DNA of 22,337 bases from CAZRUA01 sp964603125 (GCA_964603125.1 CAZRUA010000057.1:1-22337), one strand, 5' to 3'. Counted from the first letter of the stretch, positions 6,068 to 14,758 are shown. A program made the numbers and translations. Notes: generated from the sequence alone by a model not told the origin.

Positions 6068-7627
6068 TTAATTAATCTCAAATTTGATTCCTTGCGCTAA
6101 TGGTAATTTTGCACCGTAGTTTAATGTGTTTGTTTGACGACGCATGTAAGCTTTCCAAGCATCAGAGCCAGACTCACGCCCGCCACCCGTTTCTTTTTCG
6201 CCACCAAATGCTCCGCCAATTTCAGCACCACTTGTACCAATATTTACATTAGCTATACCGCAATCACTTCCGCTAGCTGAAAGGAATTGCTCTGCTTCGC
6301 GCATATTCAATGTCATGATAGCTGATGATAAACCTTGTGGAACACCATTTTGCATTTCAATTGCTTCCTCTAAAGTTTTATATTTCATTAAATATAAAAT
6401 TGGCGCAAATGTTTCGTGCTGCACAATTTCAAATTCGTTTTTAGCTTCTGCAATTGCTGGCTTAACGTAACAACCACTTTCGTAGCCTTTACCTTCAAGG
6501 ATTCCTCCTGGCACCAATATTTTACCACCTTCGGCAATAACACGTTCCAATGCACTCATATACATTTTAACAGCATCTTTATCAATTAACGGACCTACAT
6601 GATTTTTTTCATCCAATGGGTTTCCAATACTTAATTGAGAGTAAGCTTTTACTAATCTATCTTTTACTTTATCGTAAACATTTTCATGAATAATTAAACG
6701 ACGTGTTGTAGTACAACGCTGACCAGCAGTACCAACCGCACCAAATACAGCCCCAATAATTGTCATATCTAAATCAGCATTTTCAGTAACGATGATAGCA
6801 TTATTACCACCTAATTCTAAAATTGATCTTCCAAAACGTTCAGCCACTTTTGCACCAACAATTCTTCCCATACGAGTTGAACCTGTTGCAGAAATCAAAG
6901 GTACACGAGTGTCTTCAGTTAAATATTGACCCACCTCAGCACCACCGTTAACGATACAACCAATTCCGTCAGGTAAATTATTTTCTTTTGCTACTTCGTT
7001 CCAAATATTTTGACAAGCGATTGAACAAACTGGAGTTTTCTCTGATGCTTTCCAAACACATACATCTCCCGCAATCCAAGCTAAAGCCGTGTTCCAGCTC
7101 CATACTGCTACTGGGAAATTAAAAGCGGAAATAATTCCAACAATACCAAGTGGATGCCATTGTTCCATCATACGGTGTTCAGTTCTTTCACTATGTAATG
7201 ATAAACCGTGCAATTGTCGTGATAAACCTACGGCAAAGTCACAGATATCAATCATTTCTTGTACTTCACCTAAACCTTCTTGGTAAGATTTACCCATTTC
7301 ATAAGAAACCAACTTTCCTAAATCTTGTTTTTTAGCACGTAATTTTTCGCCAAACTGACGAACAATTTCGCCACGTTTAGGTGCTGGAACCGTTTTCCAA
7401 TACTTAAACGCAGTTGTACAAGCTTGAATTACATTACTGTAATCAGCTTTATTTGCACCCTTAACTTTTGCGATTAATTTGCCATCTACAGGGCTATATG
7501 ATTCAATAATTTCGCCATTAGCAAATGATTTTGAACCTATTGAGCAACCATCATTAATTTCCTTAATTCCTAATGATTGCAATGCTTTTGCAATTCCAAA
7601 TGTATCTTTTTCTACCAATGTTGTCAT
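6068..7627 (-). CDS. amaB: Aldehyde dehydrogenase, antiquitin (ALDH7) type; probable L-aminoadipate-semialdehyde dehydrogenase
   Basis: NAD-dependent cytoplasmic aldehyde dehydrogenase of 519 residues. Its sequence follows the ALDH7A1/antiquitin pattern: catalytic C305 in GTAGQRCTTTRR, general base E271 in ELGGNNAII, N170 in SAFNFPVAVWSWN, K193 in VWKASEKTP, and the NAD-binding turn ATGSTRMG (247-254). The C-terminal segment NVNIGTSGAEIGGAFGG, then GGGRESGSDAWKAYMRR, is diagnostic of ALDH7. The family oxidises alpha-aminoadipate semialdehyde (in equilibrium with piperideine-6-carboxylate) in lysine catabolism and can also clear other aldehydes. A start at ATG 7627 has a weak -7-like TAACTTTA 15 bases upstream. 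A strong terminator follows. The family call is secure; the exact substrate is inferred from the family. Confidence 0.92.
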   Translation of the reverse strand: MTTLVEKDTFGIAKALQSLGIKEINDGCSIGSKSFANGEIIESYSPVDGKLIAKVKGANKADYSNVIQACTTAFKYWKTVPAPKRGEIVRQFGEKLRAKKQDLGKLVSYEMGKSYQEGLGEVQEMIDICDFAVGLSRQLHGLSLHSERTEHRMMEQWHPLGIVGIISAFNFPVAVWSWNTALAWIAGDVCVWKASEKTPVCSIACQNIWNEVAKENNLPDGIGCIVNGGAEVGQYLTEDTRVPLISATGSTRMGRIVGAKVAERFGRSILELGGNNAIIVTENADLDMTIIGAVFGAVGTAGQRCTTTRRLIIHENVYDKVKDRLVKAYSQLSIGNPLDEKNHVGPLIDKDAVKMYMSALERVIAEGGKILVPGGILEGKGYESGCYVKPAIAEAKNEFEIVQHETFAPILYLMKYKTLEEAIEMQNGVPQGLSSAIMTLNMREAEQFLSASGSDCGIANVNIGTSGAEIGGAFGGEKETGGGRESGSDAWKAYMRRQTNTLNYGAKLPLAQGIKFEIN

Positions 7628-7704
7628 GTTTAATTTTTTATATAAAGTTATTCTATTTATCTGTTATTACACCCTATTTTTAGACGAAATCAGCTGCTTT
7701 ATAG

Positions 7705-8796
7705 CTAAACAAACTTATCTCCTTTTTGCACCTTTACGTCGTTTACAAAGTTCCTAATTTGCTGCTCATCCTGCTTTTTACAAACCAATAAAATTCCCTC
7801 CGATTCAACAACAATATAACCTTCTAAACCTTGCAGAACAACCAATTTATCTTTAGGCACATGCACGATACAATCTTTGCTATCATACATCATTACATTT
7901 TTACCCACAACTGCATTATCACCTTTTTGGTGCTTAATGTGTGAATATAATGAACCCCAAGTACCTAAATCGCTCCAGCCAATTATTGATGAGCGAACAT
8001 AAACATTAGAGGCCTTTTCCATTACCGCGTAATCAATTGAAATGTTTTTACACACACGATATGTTTCTGCGATAAAATCCGCTTCCTTATCTGTATTATA
8101 AACATCGTTCCCTTCTTTAAACAAAGCTGCCATTTCTGGCTCGTGCTTTTCAAACGCTTTGATAATACTTTCGGTACTCCAAATAAAAATTCCTGAATTC
8201 CATAAAAAGTCACCACTCTCAACAAAAAACTTTGCTTGCTCAAGCTCAGGCTTTTCTGCAAAAGTTTTAACCTTTTTAATACGTTTATCTTTTTCCTTTA
8301 TTGGCGATTCGTCGAACTGAATGTAACCATAACCTGTATCAGGTCGTGAAGGCTTGATACCAAGGGTAACCAAACAATCTTCACTTTGTGCCTTTGCAAA
8401 ACATGATTTAATTGCTTTGGTAAAAACATCTTCCTTTAAAATTAAGTGGTCGCTTGGAGCAACGACTGTAACTGCTTTAGGATTTATTTTGTGAATTTTA
8501 TAAGAAGCATAAGCTACGCAAGGAGCTGTGTTTTTGCGAGAAGGCTCTAACAAAACATTCTCCTTTGGAATATCCTTCAGTTGCTTGTAAACTAAATCCT
8601 TGTATTGAGCACTTGTTACAACATAAATATTTTTTGCAGGACATGAGTCTAAAAACCTTCTGAAAGTTTGTTGCAAAAGAGTTTCACCAGTTCCTAAAAT
8701 ATCTAAAAATTGCTTTGGAAAATCAGTCTTACTCATTGGCCAAAAACGGCTTCCAACACCGCCAGCCATTATCACACAATAATTATTCTTCATCAT
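7705..8796 (-). CDS. manC: Mannose-1-phosphate guanylyltransferase
   Basis: Makes GDP-mannose from GTP and mannose-1-phosphate for surface polysaccharides or glycoprotein sugars. It has 363 residues, the single-domain form without the C-terminal phosphomannose isomerase cupin found in bifunctional enzymes. The nucleotide-binding signature is at residues 10-29 (MAGGVGSRFWPMSKTDFPKQ), with G-x-G-x-R and a terminal PKQ. Other family features are LLEPSRKNTAP near 82-92, the metal-binding APSDH near 113-117, TFAEKPE, and FLWNSGIFIW near 198-207. Two adjacent ATG codons (8796 and 8793) are possible starts. It starts 9 bases after the aminotransferase stop, so the two are likely co-transcribed. No glycosyltransferase neighbours are present, so this is probably a housekeeping copy. 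Confidence 0.93.
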   Translation of the reverse strand: MMKNNYCVIMAGGVGSRFWPMSKTDFPKQFLDILGTGETLLQQTFRRFLDSCPAKNIYVVTSAQYKDLVYKQLKDIPKENVLLEPSRKNTAPCVAYASYKIHKINPKAVTVVAPSDHLILKEDVFTKAIKSCFAKAQSEDCLVTLGIKPSRPDTGYGYIQFDESPIKEKDKRIKKVKTFAEKPELEQAKFFVESGDFLWNSGIFIWSTESIIKAFEKHEPEMAALFKEGNDVYNTDKEADFIAETYRVCKNISIDYAVMEKASNVYVRSSIIGWSDLGTWGSLYSHIKHQKGDNAVVGKNVMMYDSKDCIVHVPKDKLVVLQGLEGYIVVESEGILLVCKKQDEQQIRNFVNDVKVQKGDKFV

Positions 8797-8805
8797 AAAA
8801 TAAAA

Positions 8806-10089
8806 TTATTTCAACTTACTTAATGCGCTGCGCAATGACTCAACAGCTGCATTAACATCATCCATACTACAAGTACCAACTGATAAACGATACCAACTTG
8901 AATTGTCACTAGCTCCAAAACAATAAAACGGTACAACTGCTATTTTAGCTTCATCTAAAATGAATTTTGTAATATCTTTTGTTGTTTCTAAAACTTTGCC
9001 ATCACTAGTAGTTTTACCATGTAAAGCAAACTGTATAGTTAAATAAATGGCAGCTTGTGGAGTAATAGCATCAACTGAAAAACCTTCGCTTTTCAATTTC
9101 ATGAAGCCATTATAGAAACCTGTTAAACGTTGAGAAATTTTATTTTTTTGTTCAATTAAAAACGCATCGTAATTATTTAAATTGCTCAAGTACTTTGCTG
9201 TTGCCATTTGTTCAGCTTTTGGAGCCCAAGCACCTACGTGCGTTAATATTGATTTCATTTTATCAATAATTGGCTTAGGGCCCATACTCCATCCTACACG
9301 AACACCAGTTGCTGCGAGCGATTTAGAAATACCATCAACAAACACTGTGTAGTTCTTCATCTCAGGACGCAATGAAACCGGATCGTAATGTTTGGTTTCA
9401 CCTAAAGTTAAAGCCCAATAAATTTGATCGTACATCAAATAAACTGGTTTTCTATCAGCGCTACGAGTAGCATTTTCAGCTAAAATTAAATCGCATATTT
9501 CTTCTAAACCTTCTTTAGTAAAAATTGTTCCTGTAGGATTTTGAGGTGAACATAATGCAATTAGATTTGCCTCTTTGATATACGGCTTAATATGCGCAGC
9601 AGTTGGCATAAAATTACTTTCTGGTCCGGCATCAATCATAACAGCCTTTGCACCATTTAAGTAAGAATAGTGATTATTGTTCCATGATGGAACTGGAAAA
9701 ACTACGGTATCTCCAGCATCAACTAAGGCTCGGAAAATAGAGTAAATAACAGGACGCGCGCCACCAGCAATTAGTAATTCATCCACTGCATAATTTAAAC
9801 CACCACGCTCTTTTAATAAATTAGAAACTGCCTGACGTAATTCAAGCATCCCATCAGCAGCAGGGTAATTTGTTTGATCATTGAAATACTCATCAACAAT
9901 CATTTGTTTTAACTCCGCAGGAATTGGAAAGATTTTTGGATTAAAATCTCCAATGGTCATATTATAAATTTTCTCGCCCTTCTTAATCTTCTCATTAACT
10001 TCAGCAGCAAGTTTAATAATTTCTGAACCAATAATGTTTTCGGCCAGTTTCGATACCTTTAAATTAGGTTGAATTGTTGTTGTACTCAT
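8806..10089 (-). CDS. PLP-dependent class I/II aminotransferase (aspartate aminotransferase-like)
   Basis: Fold-type I aminotransferase of 427 residues. The Schiff-base lysine is K256 in GISKSLAATGVRVGW, with R264 as phosphate ligand. N184 is in SPQNPTGTIF, and D221 with Y224 in MYDQIYW contacts the PLP ring. The substrate-carboxylate arginine is in SWYRLSVGT near the C-terminus. It most resembles the AspB-like bacterial aminotransferases, but the amino donor cannot be told from sequence. The neighbours are manC 9 bases downstream, then the aminoadipate semialdehyde dehydrogenase. A role in lysine or related amino-acid turnover is possible but is inference. It has its own -7 promoter box 17 bases before the ATG. 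Confidence 0.9.
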   Translation of the reverse strand: MSTTTIQPNLKVSKLAENIIGSEIIKLAAEVNEKIKKGEKIYNMTIGDFNPKIFPIPAELKQMIVDEYFNDQTNYPAADGMLELRQAVSNLLKERGGLNYAVDELLIAGGARPVIYSIFRALVDAGDTVVFPVPSWNNNHYSYLNGAKAVMIDAGPESNFMPTAAHIKPYIKEANLIALCSPQNPTGTIFTKEGLEEICDLILAENATRSADRKPVYLMYDQIYWALTLGETKHYDPVSLRPEMKNYTVFVDGISKSLAATGVRVGWSMGPKPIIDKMKSILTHVGAWAPKAEQMATAKYLSNLNNYDAFLIEQKNKISQRLTGFYNGFMKLKSEGFSVDAITPQAAIYLTIQFALHGKTTSDGKVLETTKDITKFILDEAKIAVVPFYCFGASDNSSWYRLSVGTCSMDDVNAAVESLRSALSKLK

Positions 10090-10106
10090 AACGTTTGTGT
10101 AAGCAA

Positions 10107-10114
10107 CAAATTTA
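10107..10114 (-). promoter_or_regulatory. Promoter -7 box for the aminotransferase-manC genes
   Basis: On the minus strand the bases read TAAATTTG, a full match to the Bacteroidota TAnnTTTG box, 17 bases before the aminotransferase ATG. No clear TTG -33 element is seen. The 87-base gap to the SprT-like gene upstream also holds two copies of TTAAAACC (10136-10143 and 10163-10170, minus-strand reading), of unknown meaning. Confidence 0.5.
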
Positions 10115-10176
10115 AAAAAATATATGGAAATTAAGGGTTTTAAATACCTTTCTTTTATGAACGGTTTTAAGCTTGG

Positions 10177-10809
10177 TTAAGCCGAAATCAAAGCCTCTAC
10201 TTCGGCTACTGCATTAAATAAATAAATGTTTCCAGTGGCCACTTCTTTGCAGCGATAACGAGTTCTAATTCGCTCGCCTTTTATAAACAACCTATCCTCA
10301 TTGTATTTGAAGGTGCATTGATAAGGAAGCGTTTCAAGGAAAACAAGGTTTCCGTTTTTCTCAGGATGATCGTAACGTTTGAGTGTTCGGAGTAAATTTT
10401 TATCAGAACAACTGGCCGCCGCAGGGTTCACAAGATAACGTCGAAGCGCCGATATTACATCATCTGGGAAAACACCAGGTCGCAAAAAGTCCTTCATTAT
10501 AATTTGATACTCGCGCTTCCATTCGGCTCCATGCGGTAATACAGAGTTTTGGTATTTATTATAGGTTGTTAAATGCGCTATCTCATGTAAAAGTGTTACC
10601 AAAAAAGCATACTTATTTAAATTGTAATTGATTGTAATTTGATGATTACTATCGTAAGTTGGAGGCCTATAATCTCCCAGCTTTGTGCTACGCTCCTTTT
10701 TAATCTTTAGTTTAAAATCAAGCTCAACAATCCATTCAGCAATTTGAGGAATTGCTGGCTCTGGAATATACTTGGCCAAAATAGCTGAATTACGCTCGTA
10801 CTGTGTCAT
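10177..10809 (-). CDS. SprT-like zinc metalloprotein
   Basis: A 210-residue probable cytoplasmic protein of the SprT-like family. The zinc motif HEIAH is at residues 75-79 (LLHEIAHLTTYN) with the third ligand H93 in LPHGAEWK, the usual SprT arrangement. The family includes SPRTN-type proteases acting on DNA-protein crosslinks, but the activity of the bacterial SprT branch is not well established. The C-terminal third has only three scattered cysteines (C134, C165, C187) and no CxxC pairs, so the zinc ribbon seen in some SprT proteins is missing or changed. There is no signal peptide. It lies between the propeller-like gene (84 bases upstream) and the aminotransferase; I see no clear promoter. 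The domain call is secure, the biological role unknown. Confidence 0.85.
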   Translation of the reverse strand: MTQYERNSAILAKYIPEPAIPQIAEWIVELDFKLKIKKERSTKLGDYRPPTYDSNHQITINYNLNKYAFLVTLLHEIAHLTTYNKYQNSVLPHGAEWKREYQIIMKDFLRPGVFPDDVISALRRYLVNPAAASCSDKNLLRTLKRYDHPEKNGNLVFLETLPYQCTFKYNEDRLFIKGERIRTRYRCKEVATGNIYLFNAVAEVEALISA

Positions 10810-10893
10810 TAGAATTGAAACACTAAGTTAAAACCAAACCAGCAAAAACTCTTACGTAAAATTTAATTTTATGAACAAACCCGATTTAAAAAA

Positions 10894-11679
10894 CTATTTA
10901 AAAACACACACCGAATCGGCATAGTGCATATAAATAAATTTGTTCTGTGCGATGACTTGATTGGCTGAAGAATCGGCTAACTCAAGCGACATAGTGTTAA
11001 GTAATTTATGATCAAATGATTGAATTTTTTTATCCTGATAGAAATAGATACAGTTATTATCAACCGTAAATTCTTTGAGATTTTTTAGTGCTATATTTTT
11101 AGAAAAAGTTCCATAAATATCGAAAACAAAAATTCCGGTTTGGGGATTGCTAAGGTAAACAAATCCATTATTTTCGACAATAAAATTAGGATGCAATTCC
11201 GTTTCAAGAATTGCATTTAAATTTCCAGTGCTTACTGTTCGTTTTAAATCGCTTGTAAGTCTCACCAATTCGCTATTTTGGCGGTTATATAACCAAATTC
11301 CATTATTAAAAGAAGAGCAGGATAAATCACATTGTTCTAAACCTAAATCTTCTAATGAAATATTTTCTCCATTCTCGCTCAACTGAGAATCCAGAATAAC
11401 AATTTGAGAAAAATCCTTGTAAAAAACTAAAATTCGCAAAGCATTTGAAACGTCAAGACTTGAAATTTTACCATACTTTTTGTTAGAGTAAGTTTTAACT
11501 AAATCGCCTTTAGCATTAAACTTAATGATTTCATCCCCTTTAACTAGATAAACATTTCCTACGTTATCCACCTTAATCCAATCAGATTTATACTTTATAC
11601 ATCGCTGTTTTAAAGGCACATCATTAACAAATGCAAAACAAAAAGAGATAAAAATTAGTATAGCTATTTTCTTTAACAT
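10894..11679 (-). CDS. Exported beta-propeller-like protein of unknown function
   Basis: I do not recognise a named family. The protein has 261 residues and starts with a signal peptide (MLKKIAILIFISFCFAFVND). The rest is a run of short beta-rich blocks such as VDNVGNVYLVKGDEIIKFN, FVYLSNPQTGIFVFDIYG and CIYFYQDKKIQSFD, spaced about 40 residues apart, which resembles NHL/WD-type propeller blades. It has cysteines at 26 (QRC), in CDLSC and in NNC. It starts 16 bases after the ctpA stop on the same strand, so it is probably co-transcribed with the protease and acts in the periplasm or at the cell surface. Whether it is a partner or substrate of CtpA cannot be told. The fold is inference. Confidence 0.65.
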   Translation of the reverse strand: MLKKIAILIFISFCFAFVNDVPLKQRCIKYKSDWIKVDNVGNVYLVKGDEIIKFNAKGDLVKTYSNKKYGKISSLDVSNALRILVFYKDFSQIVILDSQLSENGENISLEDLGLEQCDLSCSSFNNGIWLYNRQNSELVRLTSDLKRTVSTGNLNAILETELHPNFIVENNGFVYLSNPQTGIFVFDIYGTFSKNIALKNLKEFTVDNNCIYFYQDKKIQSFDHKLLNTMSLELADSSANQVIAQNKFIYMHYADSVCVFK

Positions 11680-11695
11680 TTGATTTTAACTCGGT

Positions 11696-13387
11696 TTAAA
11701 ATCTTTTATTAGGACTAAAAGGACGCTTTGGTTTTTCGATTGTTGTAAGTAATGTTTTTACTCTATCCTTTTCGCTCAGCACCTTAATCGCTTCTAAAAC
11801 TTGAGGATTTTTCTTTAAATCCGAAGCTATACGCGCACTTTCCATCCCATACTGCAAAACGATTTCATTTTCCAATAGTACTTTTATTTCTTCCTTAAAC
11901 TTTAAAACATCATCCTTTTTATTTTGCTCAAGTTTTTCTTTTAAAGCTGCGTATTCTTTATCAATTCCTTCTAGTGCCTTATCTGTTTTAGCTTGCTCCT
12001 TAAAGCTTTCTAACATTTTTTCAGATTCTGTTTTGTAATCGATTTTCTTATCTTTCAAATACGCAACAAATTTACCATACTCAGCATCTGTAAATTTAAA
12101 AGTAGTCAAATCGCTTGGGGCTGTTGGGTTTTGATTGATATATAAATTAGCGTAAGAGAAAATAATATCTTTCTCTAACAATGCTTGAGCCACCGTGCTT
12201 AAATCCTCATCAATAATTTGCAAATCAGGTGTTACACCTGCACCATCATAAACAATTCTACCTCCCTTTGTTTTGTATGCAGAAGTTAATGAGTCAGCTA
12301 CTTTTACAACACTACCATCGTCTCGGCGATGCGTATAATCTAAAGCTTGAACACAACGTCCGCTTGGGATATAATACTTAGCAACTGTTACTTTCATCTT
12401 TGTTTTGTAAGGTAAATCGCGCGGTTGCTGCACCAAACCTTTACCAAAAGTACGTTCGCCAATTACAACAGCTCTATCCAAATCTTGTAAAGCTCCAGAA
12501 ACAACTTCAGAAGCTGATGCCGAACCTTTGTTTACCAATACCACCAGAGGCATTTGAGTATCCTCAGGATTATTAACTGCCTTAAGCGTTTGTTCCCATT
12601 CCTTTAACTTTCCTTTTGTTACAGAAACTACTTCACCTTTATCCACAAAAATATTTACTATGTCAACCGCCTCTCTCAACAAACCTCCTGGATTATCGCG
12701 CAAATCAAGGATAAGAGATTTACATTTTTTCTCGTTCTTCAATGTTTTAAAAGCATCTTTAACTTCCTTGGCTGCATTTTCGGTAAAGCCAGTTAACTTT
12801 ATGTAGCCCACTTCACTATTAATCATCCCAGAATAAGGAACATTTTTAATTTTAATTTCTTCGCGCTTCAAATCAAAATAAAGTGTTTGAGTTTGACCAA
12901 ATCTCATAACACCTAATTTTATTGAGCTTCCCGCCTGCCCTTTCACAACTTTAATAACATCATCGGAATTTTTACCTTTAACATTTTTACCATCAACCTC
13001 AACAATAATATCACCTGGTTTAATTCCCGACTTAAAAGCAGGGCTATTTTCATATAACTCTGTAATGGTTACTTTAGAATCTACTTCTCTAATTGTAGCG
13101 CCAATTCCACCATACTCGCCCTTTTGCATTATCAAATAATCTTCAATATCACTTTCAGGATAAAAGTTTGTGTATGGATCTAAACTCGCGAACATGGCAT
13201 CAATTGCCGTTTTGGTAAGTTCACCTGGCTTTGTATCATCTACATAGTAAACATTTAACTCCTTAAATGCCGACGCGTAAACATCCAAATTTTTTGACAC
13301 CTCAAAATAATCTTCTGTAAAATTGTATCCTAAAACACCAATTGTTACAATACTTGTTACAGCGATAATCTTCTTCATTCTAATCAT
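11696..13387 (-). CDS. ctpA: S41 family C-terminal processing protease
   Basis: Periplasmic serine protease of the tail-specific (CtpA/Prc) family, 563 residues. Domains in order: signal anchor (about 5-20), short helical region with PYTNFYPESD, PDZ domain (about 90-180, with YGGIGATI and SGIKPGDIIVEVDG), S41 core (about 190-390), and a charged helical C-terminal extension (about 400-563) rich in Lys/Glu. The catalytic serine is S291 in NKGSASASEVV and the lysine is K316 in RTFGKGLVQQ, 25 residues apart as in known CtpA enzymes. Two starts are possible: ATG 13387 or ATG 13378 (MKKIIAV). An AGG lies about 10 bases before the first. The 135-base gap upstream holds no gene and no clear TAnnTTTG box. 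The propeller-like gene follows 16 bases downstream. Confidence 0.94.
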   Translation of the reverse strand: MIRMKKIIAVTSIVTIGVLGYNFTEDYFEVSKNLDVYASAFKELNVYYVDDTKPGELTKTAIDAMFASLDPYTNFYPESDIEDYLIMQKGEYGGIGATIREVDSKVTITELYENSPAFKSGIKPGDIIVEVDGKNVKGKNSDDVIKVVKGQAGSSIKLGVMRFGQTQTLYFDLKREEIKIKNVPYSGMINSEVGYIKLTGFTENAAKEVKDAFKTLKNEKKCKSLILDLRDNPGGLLREAVDIVNIFVDKGEVVSVTKGKLKEWEQTLKAVNNPEDTQMPLVVLVNKGSASASEVVSGALQDLDRAVVIGERTFGKGLVQQPRDLPYKTKMKVTVAKYYIPSGRCVQALDYTHRRDDGSVVKVADSLTSAYKTKGGRIVYDGAGVTPDLQIIDEDLSTVAQALLEKDIIFSYANLYINQNPTAPSDLTTFKFTDAEYGKFVAYLKDKKIDYKTESEKMLESFKEQAKTDKALEGIDKEYAALKEKLEQNKKDDVLKFKEEIKVLLENEIVLQYGMESARIASDLKKNPQVLEAIKVLSEKDRVKTLLTTIEKPKRPFSPNKRF

Positions 13388-13522
13388 TTTATATACCTGT
13401 ATTTAAAAGGCTTTTAATGTTTTTATAATTATAATTTAAACTTTCCGTTTTTAAAACTCTTTCAATTGATTGACATTACTTTATAGAAACTACAAGAATA
13501 ATGCCCGCTATTTATTTTAATT

Positions 13523-14323
13523 TTATTTCTCAAGCAACTCAGTTAAAGAATCTATTTGCTTTTGTAATTTAATTTTATCCTCTACCAAAGCGGGTTCATT
13601 TTCATCGTAACTAAACATCAAATAATAATCTTCAACCGAAATCAAATCTTCTTTAAAATTTTTATATCCCTTCTTTTTAGCCAATACTAACATTTCTGAA
13701 TACGAATTAAAAACAACCGACTTTTGAGTTTTCATTTCAAAAAGAATAAATGACTTTTCATCGTTTTCACCATTCCCAGCCTTTGTTTGAAATAACATAA
13801 ATTTGTTGTCGTAGTTCAATTTTTCAACATTAAAAACATACTTTATTCCCATTTGCAAAGTATCGTATTCGTTAACAACACTCCAAACATCACTACCTTC
13901 AGTAATAGCATAAGGAAAAATTAGTGGCGCCCTTCTGCTCATAAAAGTACCTTGATTCACATAAAACTTATCAGGAATTGTTTCTTTAACATCATCAGCT
14001 AACCATGCTTTCAATTTATTTACTTGCGAATTTCTATTTGTATCCTTAAGTATTGCTTTATTCTTGTTGAAACCATCCTGAGGCTCAAGCTTCATAATGC
14101 TATCCATGGTGCTTTTAAACTTATCGCCTACCATACTCAACTTTTCATTTACCCTTTGAGTACAACCTCTAAAGGATAAAACCATTGTAACAATGCAAAC
14201 TGGAGCAATAATTATTCCTGCATTGCGCAGTTTAGGCTTTGGAATAGATAATCCTACGATTAACAAAATTATACCTGCTATAACAGCTAATAATGATATG
14301 ACGGCTAATACTGCGTAAATCAT
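13523..14323 (-). CDS. Two-helix membrane protein with C-terminal coiled coil, unknown function
   Basis: I do not recognise a family. The protein has 266 residues. Two hydrophobic segments lie at residues about 3-27 and 35-50, joined by a short basic loop (PKPKLRN), followed by a soluble domain with IPDKFYVNQGTFMSRRAP, FVLFEMKT-like beta strands (ILFEMKTQKSVVF) and a short C-terminal helix IKLQKQIDSLTELLEK likely to form a coiled coil. The hairpin topology suggests that the soluble part and the N-terminus are on the same side of the membrane. It starts one base after the stop of the exported rhodanese gene, so the two are probably translated together. No catalytic motif is visible. Confidence 0.65.
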   Translation of the reverse strand: MIYAVLAVISLLAVIAGIILLIVGLSIPKPKLRNAGIIIAPVCIVTMVLSFRGCTQRVNEKLSMVGDKFKSTMDSIMKLEPQDGFNKNKAILKDTNRNSQVNKLKAWLADDVKETIPDKFYVNQGTFMSRRAPLIFPYAITEGSDVWSVVNEYDTLQMGIKYVFNVEKLNYDNKFMLFQTKAGNGENDEKSFILFEMKTQKSVVFNSYSEMLVLAKKKGYKNFKEDLISVEDYYLMFSYDENEPALVEDKIKLQKQIDSLTELLEK

Positions 14324-14324
14324 A

Positions 14325-14717
14325 CTACTTAATAATTACGGGCATGCCCTTTTTAAGCCAATCTGAATATCCTTTTGCCAAATTAAACACTTTAACAAAA
14401 CCTAACTTTTTCATTTCCTCAGCCGCATCAGCGCTTCTTCCGCCAGCAGCGCAGTACACATAGTATGTTTTCTTTTTATCTAGCTTAGCTATTTTATCCG
14501 AGAAATTTTTATTTAAATAATCTATTTCAACAGCACCCTCAATTTTACCTTTCTTTATTTCATCAGGGGTTCTTAAATCTATTACAACACCATCTTTCTT
14601 TTCGATTAAAGATTTGAAAGTAGCGGCATCAACATTAGTAATAACGCTATCCGTTTGTGCATTAACCTTTGAAGAAAAGAAAAATAGTACGAAAATTATA
14701 CTTAAAAGTGCTCTCAT
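14325..14717 (-). CDS. Exported single-domain rhodanese-like protein
   Basis: A 130-residue protein with a signal peptide cleaved after about residue 20 (FFFSSKVNAQ), then one rhodanese domain. The motif VIDLRTPDEIKKGKIEGA (45-62) is the first CH2-like block. The active-site loop is CAAGGRS (C89-S95), with the catalytic Cys present; GYSDWLKKGMP is the usual C-terminal motif. Such periplasmic rhodaneses move sulfane sulfur, but the acceptor is unknown. It begins after a short hairpin terminator downstream of the ahpD-like gene, and it is followed one base later by a two-helix membrane protein that may be its partner. The family call is secure, the substrate unknown. Confidence 0.9.
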   Translation of the reverse strand: MRALLSIIFVLFFFSSKVNAQTDSVITNVDAATFKSLIEKKDGVVIDLRTPDEIKKGKIEGAVEIDYLNKNFSDKIAKLDKKKTYYVYCAAGGRSADAAEEMKKLGFVKVFNLAKGYSDWLKKGMPVIIK

Positions 14718-14735
14718 TTTTTAAAGTAAAAATAC

Positions 14736-14758
14736 CAAAAAATAGTGGAACCCACTAT
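14736..14758 (-). terminator. Short hairpin terminator after the ahpD-like gene
   Basis: On the minus strand, ATAGTGG, the loop GTT and CCACTAT are followed directly by TTTTT. The 7-bp perfect stem with a 3-base loop and a T-run fits a weak intrinsic terminator about 33 bases after the ahpD-like stop and before the rhodanese start. The same inverted repeat (TAGTGG-AAC-CCACTA on +) could instead be a protein-binding site for the rhodanese promoter. Confidence 0.5.

Noticed and set aside
7643..7650. TAACTTTA before the aldehyde dehydrogenase as promoter -7 box
   Set aside because: Seven of eight positions match but the final G is absent; AT-rich background makes it weak evidence.
7479..7757. 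Plus-strand frame of 92 codons over the ALDH start region and gap
   Set aside because: It crosses the ALDH N-terminus and manC end in antisense; no homology-like motif, so I consider it a shadow.
10136..10170. Two direct copies of TTAAAACC (minus-strand reading) between SprT-like and aminotransferase genes
   Set aside because: Eight AT-rich bases, 27 apart, could be chance; no transcription-factor signature is apparent.
13403..13417. Odd palindrome TTAAAAG-G-CTTTTAA upstream of ctpA
   Set aside because: Only a low-complexity 7-bp A/T-rich repeat with one central base; expected often by chance in such AT-rich DNA, with no other regulatory support.
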